This document shows positions 1 through 8,062 of a stretch of 64,000 bases of DNA, piece by piece. Source of the stretch: JAJPJE01 sp963724985 (GTDB lineage Bacteria; Acidobacteriota; Terriglobia; Terriglobales; Acidobacteriaceae); NCBI GenBank assembly GCA_963724985.1, contig CAVRWV010000019.1, positions 372,001 to 436,000 on the forward strand, in the 5' to 3' direction. A model generated the notes under the pieces. The model saw only the letters and a program-made list of their open reading frames with translations, was not told the origin of the DNA and made no database searches. The first letter of the stretch is position 1. Each line of letters starts with the position of its first letter. The position numbers were made by a program, and so were the translations under genes.

Positions 1-876
1 ATCACCAAGTTCCGGCCTGCGTGCTATCTCTCCGACGAATGGGGATGTCCCTCCGGAGAACCAGTGATTGGAATTCCGTTCTACCTGGCGGATTCGCACC
101 TGGCACGACTCGAGCGCGAGATGAACGATCTGGAAGACTCTCGCGAAATCATGATGTACATGCGTCATGAGGCAGGACACGCCTTCAACTACGCTTACGA
201 ACTTTTCAAGACTCCCGAGTGGCGTGAGTTGTTCGGATCGTTTCGCCGCCCATATCGGGATGCGTATCGCCCGATTCCGTTTTCGCGCAGCTATGTGCGG
301 CACATCGCAGGCTGGTATGCGCAAAAGCATCCTGACGAGGATTTTGCCGAAACCTTTGCCGTGTGGATGACGCCCGGCTCCCGTTGGCGGGAGAGATACC
401 GGGGATGGCGTGCCATGGCCAAGCTGAAGTACGTTGATCGCATCGCGCGGAAAGTTGGCGATGCAGATCCGATTCGTCAGCGCGGGCGCACCGATATCAC
501 CGTAGAGGAAATGGAAGCGACCGTCGCCGAGTTCTATCAACGTGCGAGTGACGAAGGAGCGGTGATCGCGGATCTGCCATTGAACACGGATCTCGTCGAT
601 CTGTTCAATGCGTCGAAGCGACGTCGTAAAGGCGTGCGTCCTGCGGCCGATCTGATTCGCGAGCACCGCAAGGCGCTGATCGATAAGGTCACCTACTGGA
701 CGGGCGTACCGCGGCCTTTGATCAAGCGCCTGATTGAGTCGATCCAGGGGAAAGTCGCGGAATTGGATTTGCGCGTCGAGATTGCGCGGGAGACTGATCA
801 ACTGACGGAATTGACCGCCTACGCTACCACGCTCGCTATGAATTATCTGACGCGCGGAAAGTTTGTTCAGCCGTGA
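1..876 (+). CDS. putative zinc-binding metallopeptidase (5' end cut by window)
   Basis: The frame is open from base 1, so the gene starts before the window; an internal ATG at 64 is unlikely to be the true start because coding-like sequence precedes it. The protein has an HEAGH motif (MRHEAGHAF, bases about 160-190), an HExxH-type zinc site, and a later HPDEDFAETFAVWM segment that could give the third ligand and a conserved Glu. This resembles the putative zinc-binding metallopeptidase families of unknown substrate. No signal peptide can be judged. The ATP-grasp ligase gene starts 44 bases downstream on the same strand, so the two probably form one unit acting on a peptide-like molecule; that pairing is inference. 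Confidence 0.75.
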   Translation: MTKFRPACYLSDEWGCPSGEPVIGIPFYLADSHLARLEREMNDLEDSREIMMYMRHEAGHAFNYAYELFKTPEWRELFGSFRRPYRDAYRPIPFSRSYVRHIAGWYAQKHPDEDFAETFAVWMTPGSRWRERYRGWRAMAKLKYVDRIARKVGDADPIRQRGRTDITVEEMEATVAEFYQRASDEGAVIADLPLNTDLVDLFNASKRRRKGVRPAADLIREHRKALIDKVTYWTGVPRPLIKRLIESIQGKVAELDLRVEIARETDQLTELTAYATTLAMNYLTRGKFVQP

Positions 877-920
877 GATACATCACAGTATGAAGTTGGG
901 CCCGGACACTGGAGCTCTTG

Positions 921-1994
921 ATGAGTGACAAACTGAAAGTCGCGGTTCTCTACGACGTGTGGGAAGAAGATCCGCCCGTCGCCGAGCCAGAACCGGAAAA
1001 ACCGAAACGCCGTAGCACCAAGAAGCGTCGCAAGAAGAAAAAAGAGAAGCACGATCGCGAAGAGATCTTCGAAGCGTTGCAGAAGCTCGGGCACGAGCCT
1101 TTCTATCAAGTGCTCGACGGACGCATGCAATCGCTCTCCGCGCTGCCCAAGTGCGGCGCCGATCTCGTCTTCAATCTGATCGAGTCCTATGGTGGCGACG
1201 ACACCAAGGAAATGAACGTCGCAGCGTTTATGGACCTTGTCGGCATGCCCTATACAGGGAGCGGCCCCCATGGGCATTTTCTCGCGCAGGACAAAGCGAT
1301 TGCGAAGAAGATGTTCGCGTTCTATGGCATTCAGACGCCGTTCTTCGCGACTTCTTATCGCGGCAAGCTCGATCACGCGCACGACGTCAAGTTCCCGCTG
1401 ATCATCAAGCCGGTTTGGGAAGATGGGTCGATCGGTATTGGCGCCGATGCCGTGGTCGGCAGCGTGAAAGAACTCATGGAGCGCGTCGAATACATTCAGG
1501 ACGAATTCGACTCTCCGGCGCTGATAGAGGAATACATCGAAGGACGAGAGATCTACGGAGGTGTTCTCGGTAGCTACGAAAATACCGAAGCGCTCCCACT
1601 CGTGGAACTCGACCTTTCGAAGCTGCCAAAGGGAACGCCGCGCATCGCCAGTCTCGACGTGAAATTCGAAAAAGATACGGACGCTTACAAACTCACCAAG
1701 TCGGCTCCGGTCGAAGGCATGGACGACGCGACTGTCGAGAAGCTTCAGAAAGTTGCACTAGCGGCGTATCGAGCAGTCAAGCTTCGTGACTACGGTCGCA
1801 TCGATATGCGCTTGTCCGAAAAAGGGGAAGTGTACGTCATCGAAGCGAATCCGAATCCGTGGCTCTCGAGCACACAGGAGTTCGCGATGGCCGCCAAGAA
1901 GTCGGGTCGTAACTATACTCAATTAATCGGGGAGATCGTGGACATGGCGCTGGCACGCCATGGAATGAAGACCAAAGCCGAAGTTGCCGGATAG
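921..1994 (+). CDS. D-alanine--D-alanine ligase-like ATP-grasp protein
   Basis: A 357-residue ATP-grasp ligase related to D-Ala-D-Ala ligases, which join two amino acids or peptides using ATP in the cytoplasm. Visible marks are an N-terminal strand (KVAVLYDVWEE), the GMPYTGSGPHGHFLAQDK substrate/ATP loop, FPLIIKPVWEDGSIGI (ATP-binding Lys and glycine-rich loop), and the C-terminal metal site GRIDMRL...VYVIEANPNPW. ATG at 921 is preferred over TTG at 918 because GGAG lies 6 bases upstream. Residues about 18-46 form a Pro/Glu stretch followed by a very Lys/Arg-rich segment that ordinary Ddl proteins lack. No murein gene cluster is nearby, so a specialised ligase is as likely as cell-wall Ddl. 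Confidence 0.8.
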   Translation: MSDKLKVAVLYDVWEEDPPVAEPEPEKPKRRSTKKRRKKKKEKHDREEIFEALQKLGHEPFYQVLDGRMQSLSALPKCGADLVFNLIESYGGDDTKEMNVAAFMDLVGMPYTGSGPHGHFLAQDKAIAKKMFAFYGIQTPFFATSYRGKLDHAHDVKFPLIIKPVWEDGSIGIGADAVVGSVKELMERVEYIQDEFDSPALIEEYIEGREIYGGVLGSYENTEALPLVELDLSKLPKGTPRIASLDVKFEKDTDAYKLTKSAPVEGMDDATVEKLQKVALAAYRAVKLRDYGRIDMRLSEKGEVYVIEANPNPWLSSTQEFAMAAKKSGRNYTQLIGEIVDMALARHGMKTKAEVAG

Positions 1995-2043
1995 AAGCGC
2001 ACGAAACTGGCTTGCTGTCGCGCGGGCATCCGGCTTCGGCGAC

Positions 2044-3751
2044 TTACTTTGGCGACCTGGCAAACATTCCGAGATAGGTTCCTACGAAACCGCCCGCGGT
2101 TTTGGTGCTCAAGATCGTTCCATCCTGATCGTCACCAAGTTGCTGCCACTTTCCGCCTGATGTCAGGAACGAGAATCGATACGTAGCTCCTAGGCCGTCA
2201 ACCTTCAAAGTGATTTTGCTCAAGCCTGAAGCCAGGGGAAGAGAAGCAACGCTGTTGCGCTCGCCATTGCTTTTTTCCAGAAACAACGTGCGGTGCGGAT
2301 TCGTATCTCCTGCATCGCGTGTAAGCCGCACGCCCAGGAAATACCAGTGGGTTTCGTTCTGAAACGCCACCAGTCCCGCATCGGAGGCCAGATCGTCTGC
2401 GTGAAAAACCAACTCCACGCTCGCTGAGAAATTGGCATGTTGCTGCCGATGCGCAATAAAAGACGGAACGTCCGTCGAACTCAAATCCTCCGCGCGCGGT
2501 TGAACGAAGAGGGAACCGGACGTCCGGTCGAGACGATACCAAGCTTCACCTGGAGTACGAAGCGTGTTGTAAACGTAAGGGAGCCGATCTTCGCGAAAGG
2601 TGTCGGTCCAGGAGAAGGTCCCGTGCGTTGGAATAACTGGCGAAGCCTCGGCCTTCAACGCTGGCCGGTTGACGACAAGCGGAACGCTTTCACCAGCGTT
2701 GAGGATAATCGGCCAGCCATCAACCCACTTCACCGGCAGCAGAAACGTTTCTCGGCCTGTGTTAAAGAAGCCGTCTCGATAGGGCTGGCAACCGAGAAAC
2801 ACGGCCCACCAGTCGCCCCTTCTGCGTTTCAACAAAGTCCGCATGGCCTGTTGACGTAACTGGGTCTGGCCGCCCTTCCGGCAATGTGCGCTGCGTCAGT
2901 ATGGGATTGCCGCTGTAAGGTTCATACGGTCCAGTCACTGCCTTACTGCGAAACACCACTTCAGAATGGCGCTCCTCTGTGCCGCCTTCGGCAGCGATCA
3001 GATAGTAGTACTCACCGTGCTTCAGTAGATGCGGCCCCTCGATCCACACCGGATGTTTGCTGATATCGGTTCCGCCGTTCACGATGATCTTGCCAGGGCC
3101 GGAGATCTTGCCAGCCTTCTCGTCGAAAGGAAACAGCCAGATGGCGCGATGGCCGGAGTAAAGCGATTTGTTCTCGGGCGGCGGCCCATTGTGAACGATG
3201 TAGGCATGCCCATCGTCGTCGAAAAAGAACGACGGATCGATCCCATCAATCTCGGGAAGTGCCACTGGGTCTGACCACGGTCCAGCAGGATTTTTGGCCG
3301 TTACGTAGAAATTGCCGCCCTCGGAAACGTTGGTCGTGATCATGTAGAAGAGACCGTTGTGATGGCGAATCACCGGCGCAAAAATGCCTCTGGAAACGCC
3401 GGCACCCTTGAGCGGCAACTGGCTCGGGCGATCCAGCACATGGCCGATTTGTGTCCAGTTCACCAGATCGCGGCTATGAAATATCGGCACACCCGGAAAC
3501 CAACTGAAGCTGGAGTTGACCAGGTAGTAGTCGTCGCCCGCGCGGACAATACTCGGATCAGGGTAAAAGCCAGCGAGGATCGGATTGACATACTGGCGCT
3601 CCGAATCCCGGACGATGGCACTCTCAGGAACACTGCCTTGATAGTGAAACGATCGGAACTCGATCCACCCCTGATTTGTCTTCGGACGTTGAGCCGCGAG
3701 GGACAACGCACACACCGTTGTCAGCAGCGTGAGGAAGATCGTTTTTCTCAT
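2044..3751 (-). pseudogene. glycoside hydrolase family 43 xylosidase/arabinofuranosidase, one frameshift
   Basis: Read from ATG at 3751, this is a secreted GH43 enzyme with a hydrophobic signal peptide (MRKTIFLTLLTTVCALSLA). The three GH43 acidic residues are visible: general base in GFYPDPS (about residue 65), pKa modulator in DGIDPSFFF, and acid in WIEGPHLL. The frame then breaks: it runs into an unrelated tail after VETQKG, while the expected continuation GDWWAVFLGCQPYRDGFF and a GH43_C2-like concanavalin fold follow in another frame to the stop at 2044. Removing one base from the CCCC run at 2816-2819 restores a single protein of about 570 residues. Expected role: removal of xylose or arabinose from hemicellulose outside the cytoplasm. 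Either a sequencing error or a recent null mutation. Confidence 0.85.
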
Positions 3752-3861
3752 TAGTGCAGTAAATGACTTGTCGGAGGTGGGCGCGGGTCTTTGTATCAAG
3801 GATGGGTTCCGTTCGTCAGTTTAGGTCAGGCCGCGCGAGAAACGCAGCCGAGTCACACAAA

Positions 3862-3888
3862 AGGGGACAGGGATTAAACCTGTCCCCT
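3862..3888 (-). terminator. rho-independent terminator of the Lys/Ala-rich protein gene
   Basis: A perfect 10-bp stem (AGGGGACAGG/CCTGTCCCCT) with a 7-base loop lies 15 bases past the stop at 3903. On the minus strand it is followed by TTTTGTGTG. Confidence 0.75.
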
Positions 3889-3902
3889 GGATGGAATCGT
3901 GT

Positions 3903-4310
3903 CTACTTCTTCACTTCGTCGGCGGCTTTTGTTGCGCCCTTATCGACTTCGCTGCCGGTCTTCTTTACGACTTTCTTCGTGCCCTTGGCTGTATCTTTGG
4001 CTGCCTTGTCGGTAGTCTTCGCGGTGTCTTTCGCGGCGGCCTTGGTGGTGTCAGCTGTCTTGTCAGCAGCCTTCTTGGTAGCGTCGCCGGTCTTATCGGC
4101 AGCCTTCTTGGTAGCGTCGCCGGTCTTATCAGCGGCCTTCTTGGTCTCGTGACCAACCTTCTTGGTGTCTTTCTTTACATCTTTGCCTACGTCCTTGGCG
4201 CCTTTGCCAACGTCTTTGCCAAGATCCTTCGCGTCAGTGGCCGCATCCTGCGCCATCGCGATGCCAAGCCCAAAGACACACGCAACTAGAATTGCAAACA
4301 GTCGCTTCAT
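3903..4310 (-). CDS. secreted Lys/Ala/Asp-rich repeat protein (LEA/histone-H1-like composition)
   Basis: A 135-residue protein with a signal peptide (MKRLFAILVACVFGLGIAMA) and a mature part made almost only of Lys, Ala, Asp, Thr and Gly, in 11-residue repeats of the type KKAADKTGDAT. The pattern resembles LEA-type and histone-H1-like low-complexity proteins, which are disordered or amphipathic; a role in envelope or desiccation stress is a guess. ATG 4310 is chosen because GGAGAG lies just upstream and a signal peptide follows directly. The gene is monocistronic: a terminator follows, and the next gene upstream starts more than 100 bases away. Confidence 0.75.
   Translation of the reverse strand: MKRLFAILVACVFGLGIAMAQDAATDAKDLGKDVGKGAKDVGKDVKKDTKKVGHETKKAADKTGDATKKAADKTGDATKKAADKTADTTKAAAKDTAKTTDKAAKDTAKGTKKVVKKTGSEVDKGATKAADEVKK
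4065..4130. repeat. two tandem 33-bp repeats inside the Lys/Ala-rich gene
   Basis: Units 4065-4097 and 4098-4130 differ at only their first base, and a partial third copy follows from 4131. Each unit encodes one 11-residue repeat, so the array could expand or contract by slippage without breaking the frame. Confidence 0.9.
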
Positions 4311-4418
4311 TCGTCTCTCCTCTAAATTGTTTGTACGGCAGACAGCAGGATTAAAGCACGTGGAACACACCTCGGCAAGCAGGTACTCACGTTGCTCACA
4401 GCGCGATTTCCAAAATTG

Positions 4419-4751
4419 CTACTGCAGAAAGGCGATCACGAGTCCACCGCTCACGATGAGCGAACCGCCCAAAAGAATCGCCCGCGAAGGAGTCTGTCCA
4501 AACGCTAGCCACGAAACGAGCTGCGCGACCACGAAGAAGAAGACAACGTAGAGGCCCAACAGACGGCCGAAGTCCCACGCCGGAGCGTTTACCGTGTATC
4601 CATAGGCGAACAGCACGACTGCGCCAAGCAGAAACGCGGCTGCGCGTGCGGCCACGCCATGGCGATGCAATGCTACGCGGATCAGCGCATCCCCACCGGC
4701 CTCCAGAACAGCGGCCAATAACAGAACCAAAATCGCGAAGTGCCGATTCAT
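4419..4751 (-). CDS. small four-helix membrane protein, SMR/EamA-like
   Basis: A 110-residue protein with four hydrophobic helices, the size and layout of small multidrug resistance or half-EamA transporters. The first helix holds LLAAVLEAGGDALIRVAL, with a Glu inside the membrane segment as the SMR family has. ATG 4751 is preferred over upstream in-frame codons because it begins the first helix directly. The substrate is unknown, and no second SMR subunit gene lies beside it. A general membrane-protein role is all that can be supported. Confidence 0.6.
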   Translation of the reverse strand: MNRHFAILVLLLAAVLEAGGDALIRVALHRHGVAARAAAFLLGAVVLFAYGYTVNAPAWDFGRLLGLYVVFFFVVAQLVSWLAFGQTPSRAILLGGSLIVSGGLVIAFLQ

Positions 4752-4820
4752 CCCTTGAATTGTCCCCACCAAAGTAGATGTGGGAATTCTACAGGAGCAG
4801 CGGTCCAGCACTCTTGTGGC

Positions 4821-5351
4821 TCAGGCCAGATGCACCAGGAAGTGACACGTTGGATCGCCGCGGCGTACCGACTGTAGGATGTCGATCTGCGGCTTCTTGC
4901 CGAGCGCGGCTTCCCAGATCGCCTGATGCATCGCTCGCGTGCAATAGCAGTGAATGTCTTTCGACTTGCCGGGACGATATTTTGCCGCGGGGCAGTAACA
5001 ACCGTAGCTGTTAACCGCGCCATAGCGAATGTGGACGAGGTTTCCTTCGCGCCACACCTCGAAGTTGGCCTTCAGTGCCTCGATCAGCTTTTCCGGCGAG
5101 CCTTTTCCTTTCGCGGCGATGTCCTGCTTCCAGGTGAATCGTCGATAGCAACCGCGACCGCACCCGTCCATCAGCTTGATCTTTTGTTCTTCAGGGAAGT
5201 CCGAGTCGAGGGTCTCCATCAGATCCGAGACCCAGTTCTGTATGAATTTCAGGTTTGCATCGTTTGGCGATTCGCTAGTCTCAGCACTGCCAGTGAGCGA
5301 TGTCAGAAAGACCATGGCGCAGCAGCCCTGCAGGAATTCCTTGCGGTCCAT
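4821..5351 (-). CDS. Cys-rich protein resembling DUF6144/ATC-hydrolase-like family
   Basis: A 176-residue protein with many cysteines in recognisable places: MDGCGRGCYRRF, YGCYCPAA, HCYCTRAMHQAIWEAALG and a C-terminal RRGDPTCHFLVHL. The last motif resembles the end of L-2-amino-thiazoline-4-carboxylate hydrolase-like and DUF6144 proteins; I recall this only by pattern. The N-terminus (MDRKEFLQGCCAMVFLTSL) looks like a short export or lipoprotein signal. ATG 5351 is chosen because the signal follows it; in-frame codons farther upstream overlap the end of the GH3 gene region. Function unknown; metal binding by the cysteines is plausible. Confidence 0.6.
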   Translation of the reverse strand: MDRKEFLQGCCAMVFLTSLTGSAETSESPNDANLKFIQNWVSDLMETLDSDFPEEQKIKLMDGCGRGCYRRFTWKQDIAAKGKGSPEKLIEALKANFEVWREGNLVHIRYGAVNSYGCYCPAAKYRPGKSKDIHCYCTRAMHQAIWEAALGKKPQIDILQSVRRGDPTCHFLVHLA

Positions 5352-5422
5352 ATATGTCCTCGGCCTCTTGTGTCGCGGATTATACGAACCGCAAGTCTGA
5401 AATTCAGTGATAAGCAGTTTTT

Positions 5423-7699
5423 CTACGGCGTAAGTTTGAAGTTCGAATGCAGCTTTGCCGTCGAGTCCTCTCCCACCCATACGTCGAACTGCTCCGGCTC
5501 CTCCACCCACTTGTGCAACGACGGACTCCAGTAACTCAGTTCGTCTTTGCCGAGTGAGAAATGCACTGTCTTCTTCTCTCCCGGAGCCAGCGTGACGCGC
5601 TCGAAGCCCTTCAACTGCCGTACCGGCCGCGACGCACTTCCAGCCTGCTGATGGATATAGAGCTGCGCAACTGTATCTCCCGCGCGTGAGCCGGTGTTCT
5701 GCACGTCGGCAGTAACTTCAAAGCTGTCGCCGATCTTCGGATTCGCGTTGCTCACCCTTACGTTGGTGTACGAGAACGTGGTATAGCTGAGCCCATAACC
5801 AAACGGATACTGCGGTGACGTCGGCAGATCCCAGTAGCGCGATGTGAACTTCGGATCCGTCTCCGGCTCCTGCGTGAGATTGTGCGCGTAGTAGATCGGA
5901 ATCTGTCCTTCACTTCGCGGCCAAGTGATCGGAAGCTTCCCGCCGGGGACAGCATCACCGAACAGCAGATCAGCGACGGCATTGCCACCTTCCTGGCCTG
6001 GAACCCAGGCTTCAAGAATGGCAGGCACATGCTCCGAAGCCCACGCCAGATTGATGGGTCGCGCGTTGATTAACACAAGCACGACCGGCTTTCCGGTGGC
6101 CACAACCGCTTCCAGCAGTTGTTCTTGCTGGCCGACAAAGTCCAGCGAAGCGCGCGATGCAGCCTCGGCGTTCATGATCGCTCCTTCTCCGAGTACCATG
6201 ACTACCAAGTCGTTTCGGTTCGCAGTCGCCACCGCATCATCGAAGGCCTTCTTTGCTTCCTCAGGAGTCTGCTTTGGATCAACGTGCATGTGCAGCGAGT
6301 CCTGGAAGAAAGATGGATAGTCACGCGTGATATTCGGCCCCTTGGCATATTCGATACGGACCGAATTACCCAGCTTAGTGCGAATTCCTTGCAACACGCT
6401 GACGCCGGGATTCGGTTTGCCGATGTGTCCCCACATGCTCAACTGATCGTCGCCCGCATCGGCAAGCGGTCCGATGACTGCGATCGATGAATACTTGCCG
6501 GACTTAGCCAGCGGAAGAAGCGAGTCCTGATTGCGCAGCAGTACCATCGATCTCTGCGCCGCGGTACGCGCTAACTCCGCATGATGAGGATCGCTCGCCA
6601 CCTGCTGCGAATTAAGTTTCGCGTACGGATTCTCAAACAACCCGAGGCGAATCTTCGCCGCGAGAATCGGACGCACCATCGCATCAATCTCTGCCGTCGA
6701 GATGCGCCCGTCCTTCACCAGCTTCGCCAGGTTTTCCGCGTAGGTGCCGCTCGCCATATCCATATTGACGCCGGCATTGAATCCTTTGTAGGCAGCATCG
6801 AGACGATCACGGGCGTAGCCGTGCGTCACCAGGCTTCCAATCGCGATCGCATCGCTCACCACAAAGCCATTGAATCCCCAAGTCTCGCGCAGAACGTCAT
6901 GCAGAAGCCAGCGATTGCCCGTGGCGGGAACATCGTTCAGATCCATGTAGGCGCTCATCACCGTGCCTACGCCCGCATCAAGCGCGGCCTTGAAGGGCGG
7001 GAGATACACGTTCCACATCAGGTCATCGGAGATGTAAGACGAGTCGTAGTCTCGACCGCCATCGGCCGCGCCGTAGCCGGCAAAATGTTTTACGCACGCA
7101 AGCATGTGATCGGGACTGGACAGATCGTCGCCCTGGAATCCCTTCACCTGGGCGCGAGCCATCGCTGCGCCGAGAAAGGGATCCTCGCCCGCGCCTTCCA
7201 CGATGCGTCCCCAGCGCGGGTCACGCGCAATGTCGACCATCGGAGCGAACGTCCACGCGAAGCCATCAGCGCGAGCTTCTTTCGCGGCGACAGCCTGAGC
7301 GGCTTCGGCCATCTTCGGATCCCAAGACGCAGCCATCGCTAGCGGAGCGGGGAAAATGGTGCGGTAACCGTGGATCACATCCAGTCCGAAGAGAATTGGG
7401 ATGTGCATCCGAGTCTGCTCAACGGCAATGTGCTGTAAGCGATTCATTTCCACGGGATCAGTTATCCAAAGGACGGAACCGTCCTGCCCTTTGCGAATCT
7501 GTTCTTCCGGTTTGAGCGGGCCGATCACGAATCCGCCGGGGATCTGCGTCATCTGCCCGATCTTTTCGTCCAGAGTCATTTGCCCGAGCAGCTTTTCGAC
7601 GCGAGTATCGACCTGTTGTGAAGTCAGTGGCTTGGTTTGAGCGCTTAAGGAACCTAGTAGACACAGAGCGAGGAATAGGGAAGAGAGCCAGCGCGGCAC
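5423..7699 (-). CDS. bglX: periplasmic beta-glucosidase, glycoside hydrolase family 3 (BglX type)
   Basis: A 758-residue GH3 enzyme, normal length for BglX. Domains in order: signal peptide (PRWLSSLFLALCLLGSLSA), GH3 N-terminal barrel from about residue 40 to 370, GH3 C-terminal domain to about 640, and a fibronectin-III-like domain at the end. The catalytic nucleophile is the Asp in GFVVSDAIAIG; the substrate motif KHFAGYGAADGGRDY is also present. Start is GTG 7699 with GAGGTG 7 bases upstream. It removes terminal beta-linked glucose or xylose from oligosaccharides in the periplasm and fits with the GH43 and GH9 enzymes in this window. Confidence 0.93.
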   Translation of the reverse strand: MPRWLSSLFLALCLLGSLSAQTKPLTSQQVDTRVEKLLGQMTLDEKIGQMTQIPGGFVIGPLKPEEQIRKGQDGSVLWITDPVEMNRLQHIAVEQTRMHIPILFGLDVIHGYRTIFPAPLAMAASWDPKMAEAAQAVAAKEARADGFAWTFAPMVDIARDPRWGRIVEGAGEDPFLGAAMARAQVKGFQGDDLSSPDHMLACVKHFAGYGAADGGRDYDSSYISDDLMWNVYLPPFKAALDAGVGTVMSAYMDLNDVPATGNRWLLHDVLRETWGFNGFVVSDAIAIGSLVTHGYARDRLDAAYKGFNAGVNMDMASGTYAENLAKLVKDGRISTAEIDAMVRPILAAKIRLGLFENPYAKLNSQQVASDPHHAELARTAAQRSMVLLRNQDSLLPLAKSGKYSSIAVIGPLADAGDDQLSMWGHIGKPNPGVSVLQGIRTKLGNSVRIEYAKGPNITRDYPSFFQDSLHMHVDPKQTPEEAKKAFDDAVATANRNDLVVMVLGEGAIMNAEAASRASLDFVGQQEQLLEAVVATGKPVVLVLINARPINLAWASEHVPAILEAWVPGQEGGNAVADLLFGDAVPGGKLPITWPRSEGQIPIYYAHNLTQEPETDPKFTSRYWDLPTSPQYPFGYGLSYTTFSYTNVRVSNANPKIGDSFEVTADVQNTGSRAGDTVAQLYIHQQAGSASRPVRQLKGFERVTLAPGEKKTVHFSLGKDELSYWSPSLHKWVEEPEQFDVWVGEDSTAKLHSNFKLTP

Positions 7700-7811
7700 G
7701 CAGGTACACCTCTTAGGTTAGGTTGAACAAACGCCGTAGTGTCTCAGTTTTGTGGGGGTAAGCACAAGGAGAGGTGCAGTAATTCAAGAATATAGGTTAG
7801 GATGGATATAT

Positions 7812-7961
7812 ATGAGTTTCCGACTGATTGCGACTGCGCAACCTTGCCCTGTCTGCCGTGGACGCCGCACCGACTCCAACGGTAAGCTTTGCCCGAAGTG
7901 CCACGGAGCCGGAGAAATCGTCCCCGAAGCTCCGATCGAGGCCGACCGCAAGCTGAAGTAA
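7812..7961 (+). CDS. small zinc-ribbon protein
   Basis: A 49-residue protein with two CxxC pairs, CPVCRGRRTDSNGKLCPKCHG, the DnaJ central-domain type of knuckle with CxGxG-like spacing. ATG 7812 gives the compact zinc-ribbon; a longer in-frame start exists at 7752 but its extension has no recognisable features. It lies head-to-head with the GH3 gene and converges on groEL. Role unknown: small zinc ribbons can bind RNA or protein partners. The two-Cys-pair pattern makes a chance frame unlikely. Confidence 0.6.
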   Translation: MSFRLIATAQPCPVCRGRRTDSNGKLCPKCHGAGEIVPEAPIEADRKLK

Positions 7962-7989
7962 GTTCCGCAGGTTGGACAAGTCTTCGCAA

Positions 7990-8016
7990 TAAAAAAGCCC
8001 CGCATCTCTGCGGGGC
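7990..8016 (-). terminator. rho-independent terminator of groES-groEL
   Basis: The stem GCCCCGCA/TGCGGGGC with a 4-base loop (7997-8016) is followed on the minus strand by a run of T (7990-7996). It lies 47 bases past the groEL stop. Confidence 0.85.
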
Positions 8017-8030
8017 TCGATCTGCTTTAG

Positions 8031-8058
8031 CCGACAGCTGATAGCCATCAGCCGACAG
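8031..8058. repeat. heptameric tandem repeat, four units
   Basis: Four consecutive 7-base units: CCGACAG, CTGATAG, CCATCAG, CCGACAG. They sit between the groEL stop codon and its terminator, so they are transcribed in the groEL 3' untranslated region. Confidence 0.7.
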
Positions 8059-8062
8059 CCTC

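Noticed and set aside
2816..2819. Programmed ribosomal frameshifting as the cause of the GH43, thioesterase and TetR breaks
   Set aside because: All three lie at plain four-base runs without a slippery heptamer or stimulatory structure, in unrelated genes; consensus error explains them more simply.
4065..4130. Tandem repeats considered as a CRISPR array
   Set aside because: The units are contiguous, have no spacers, and lie inside a coding frame.
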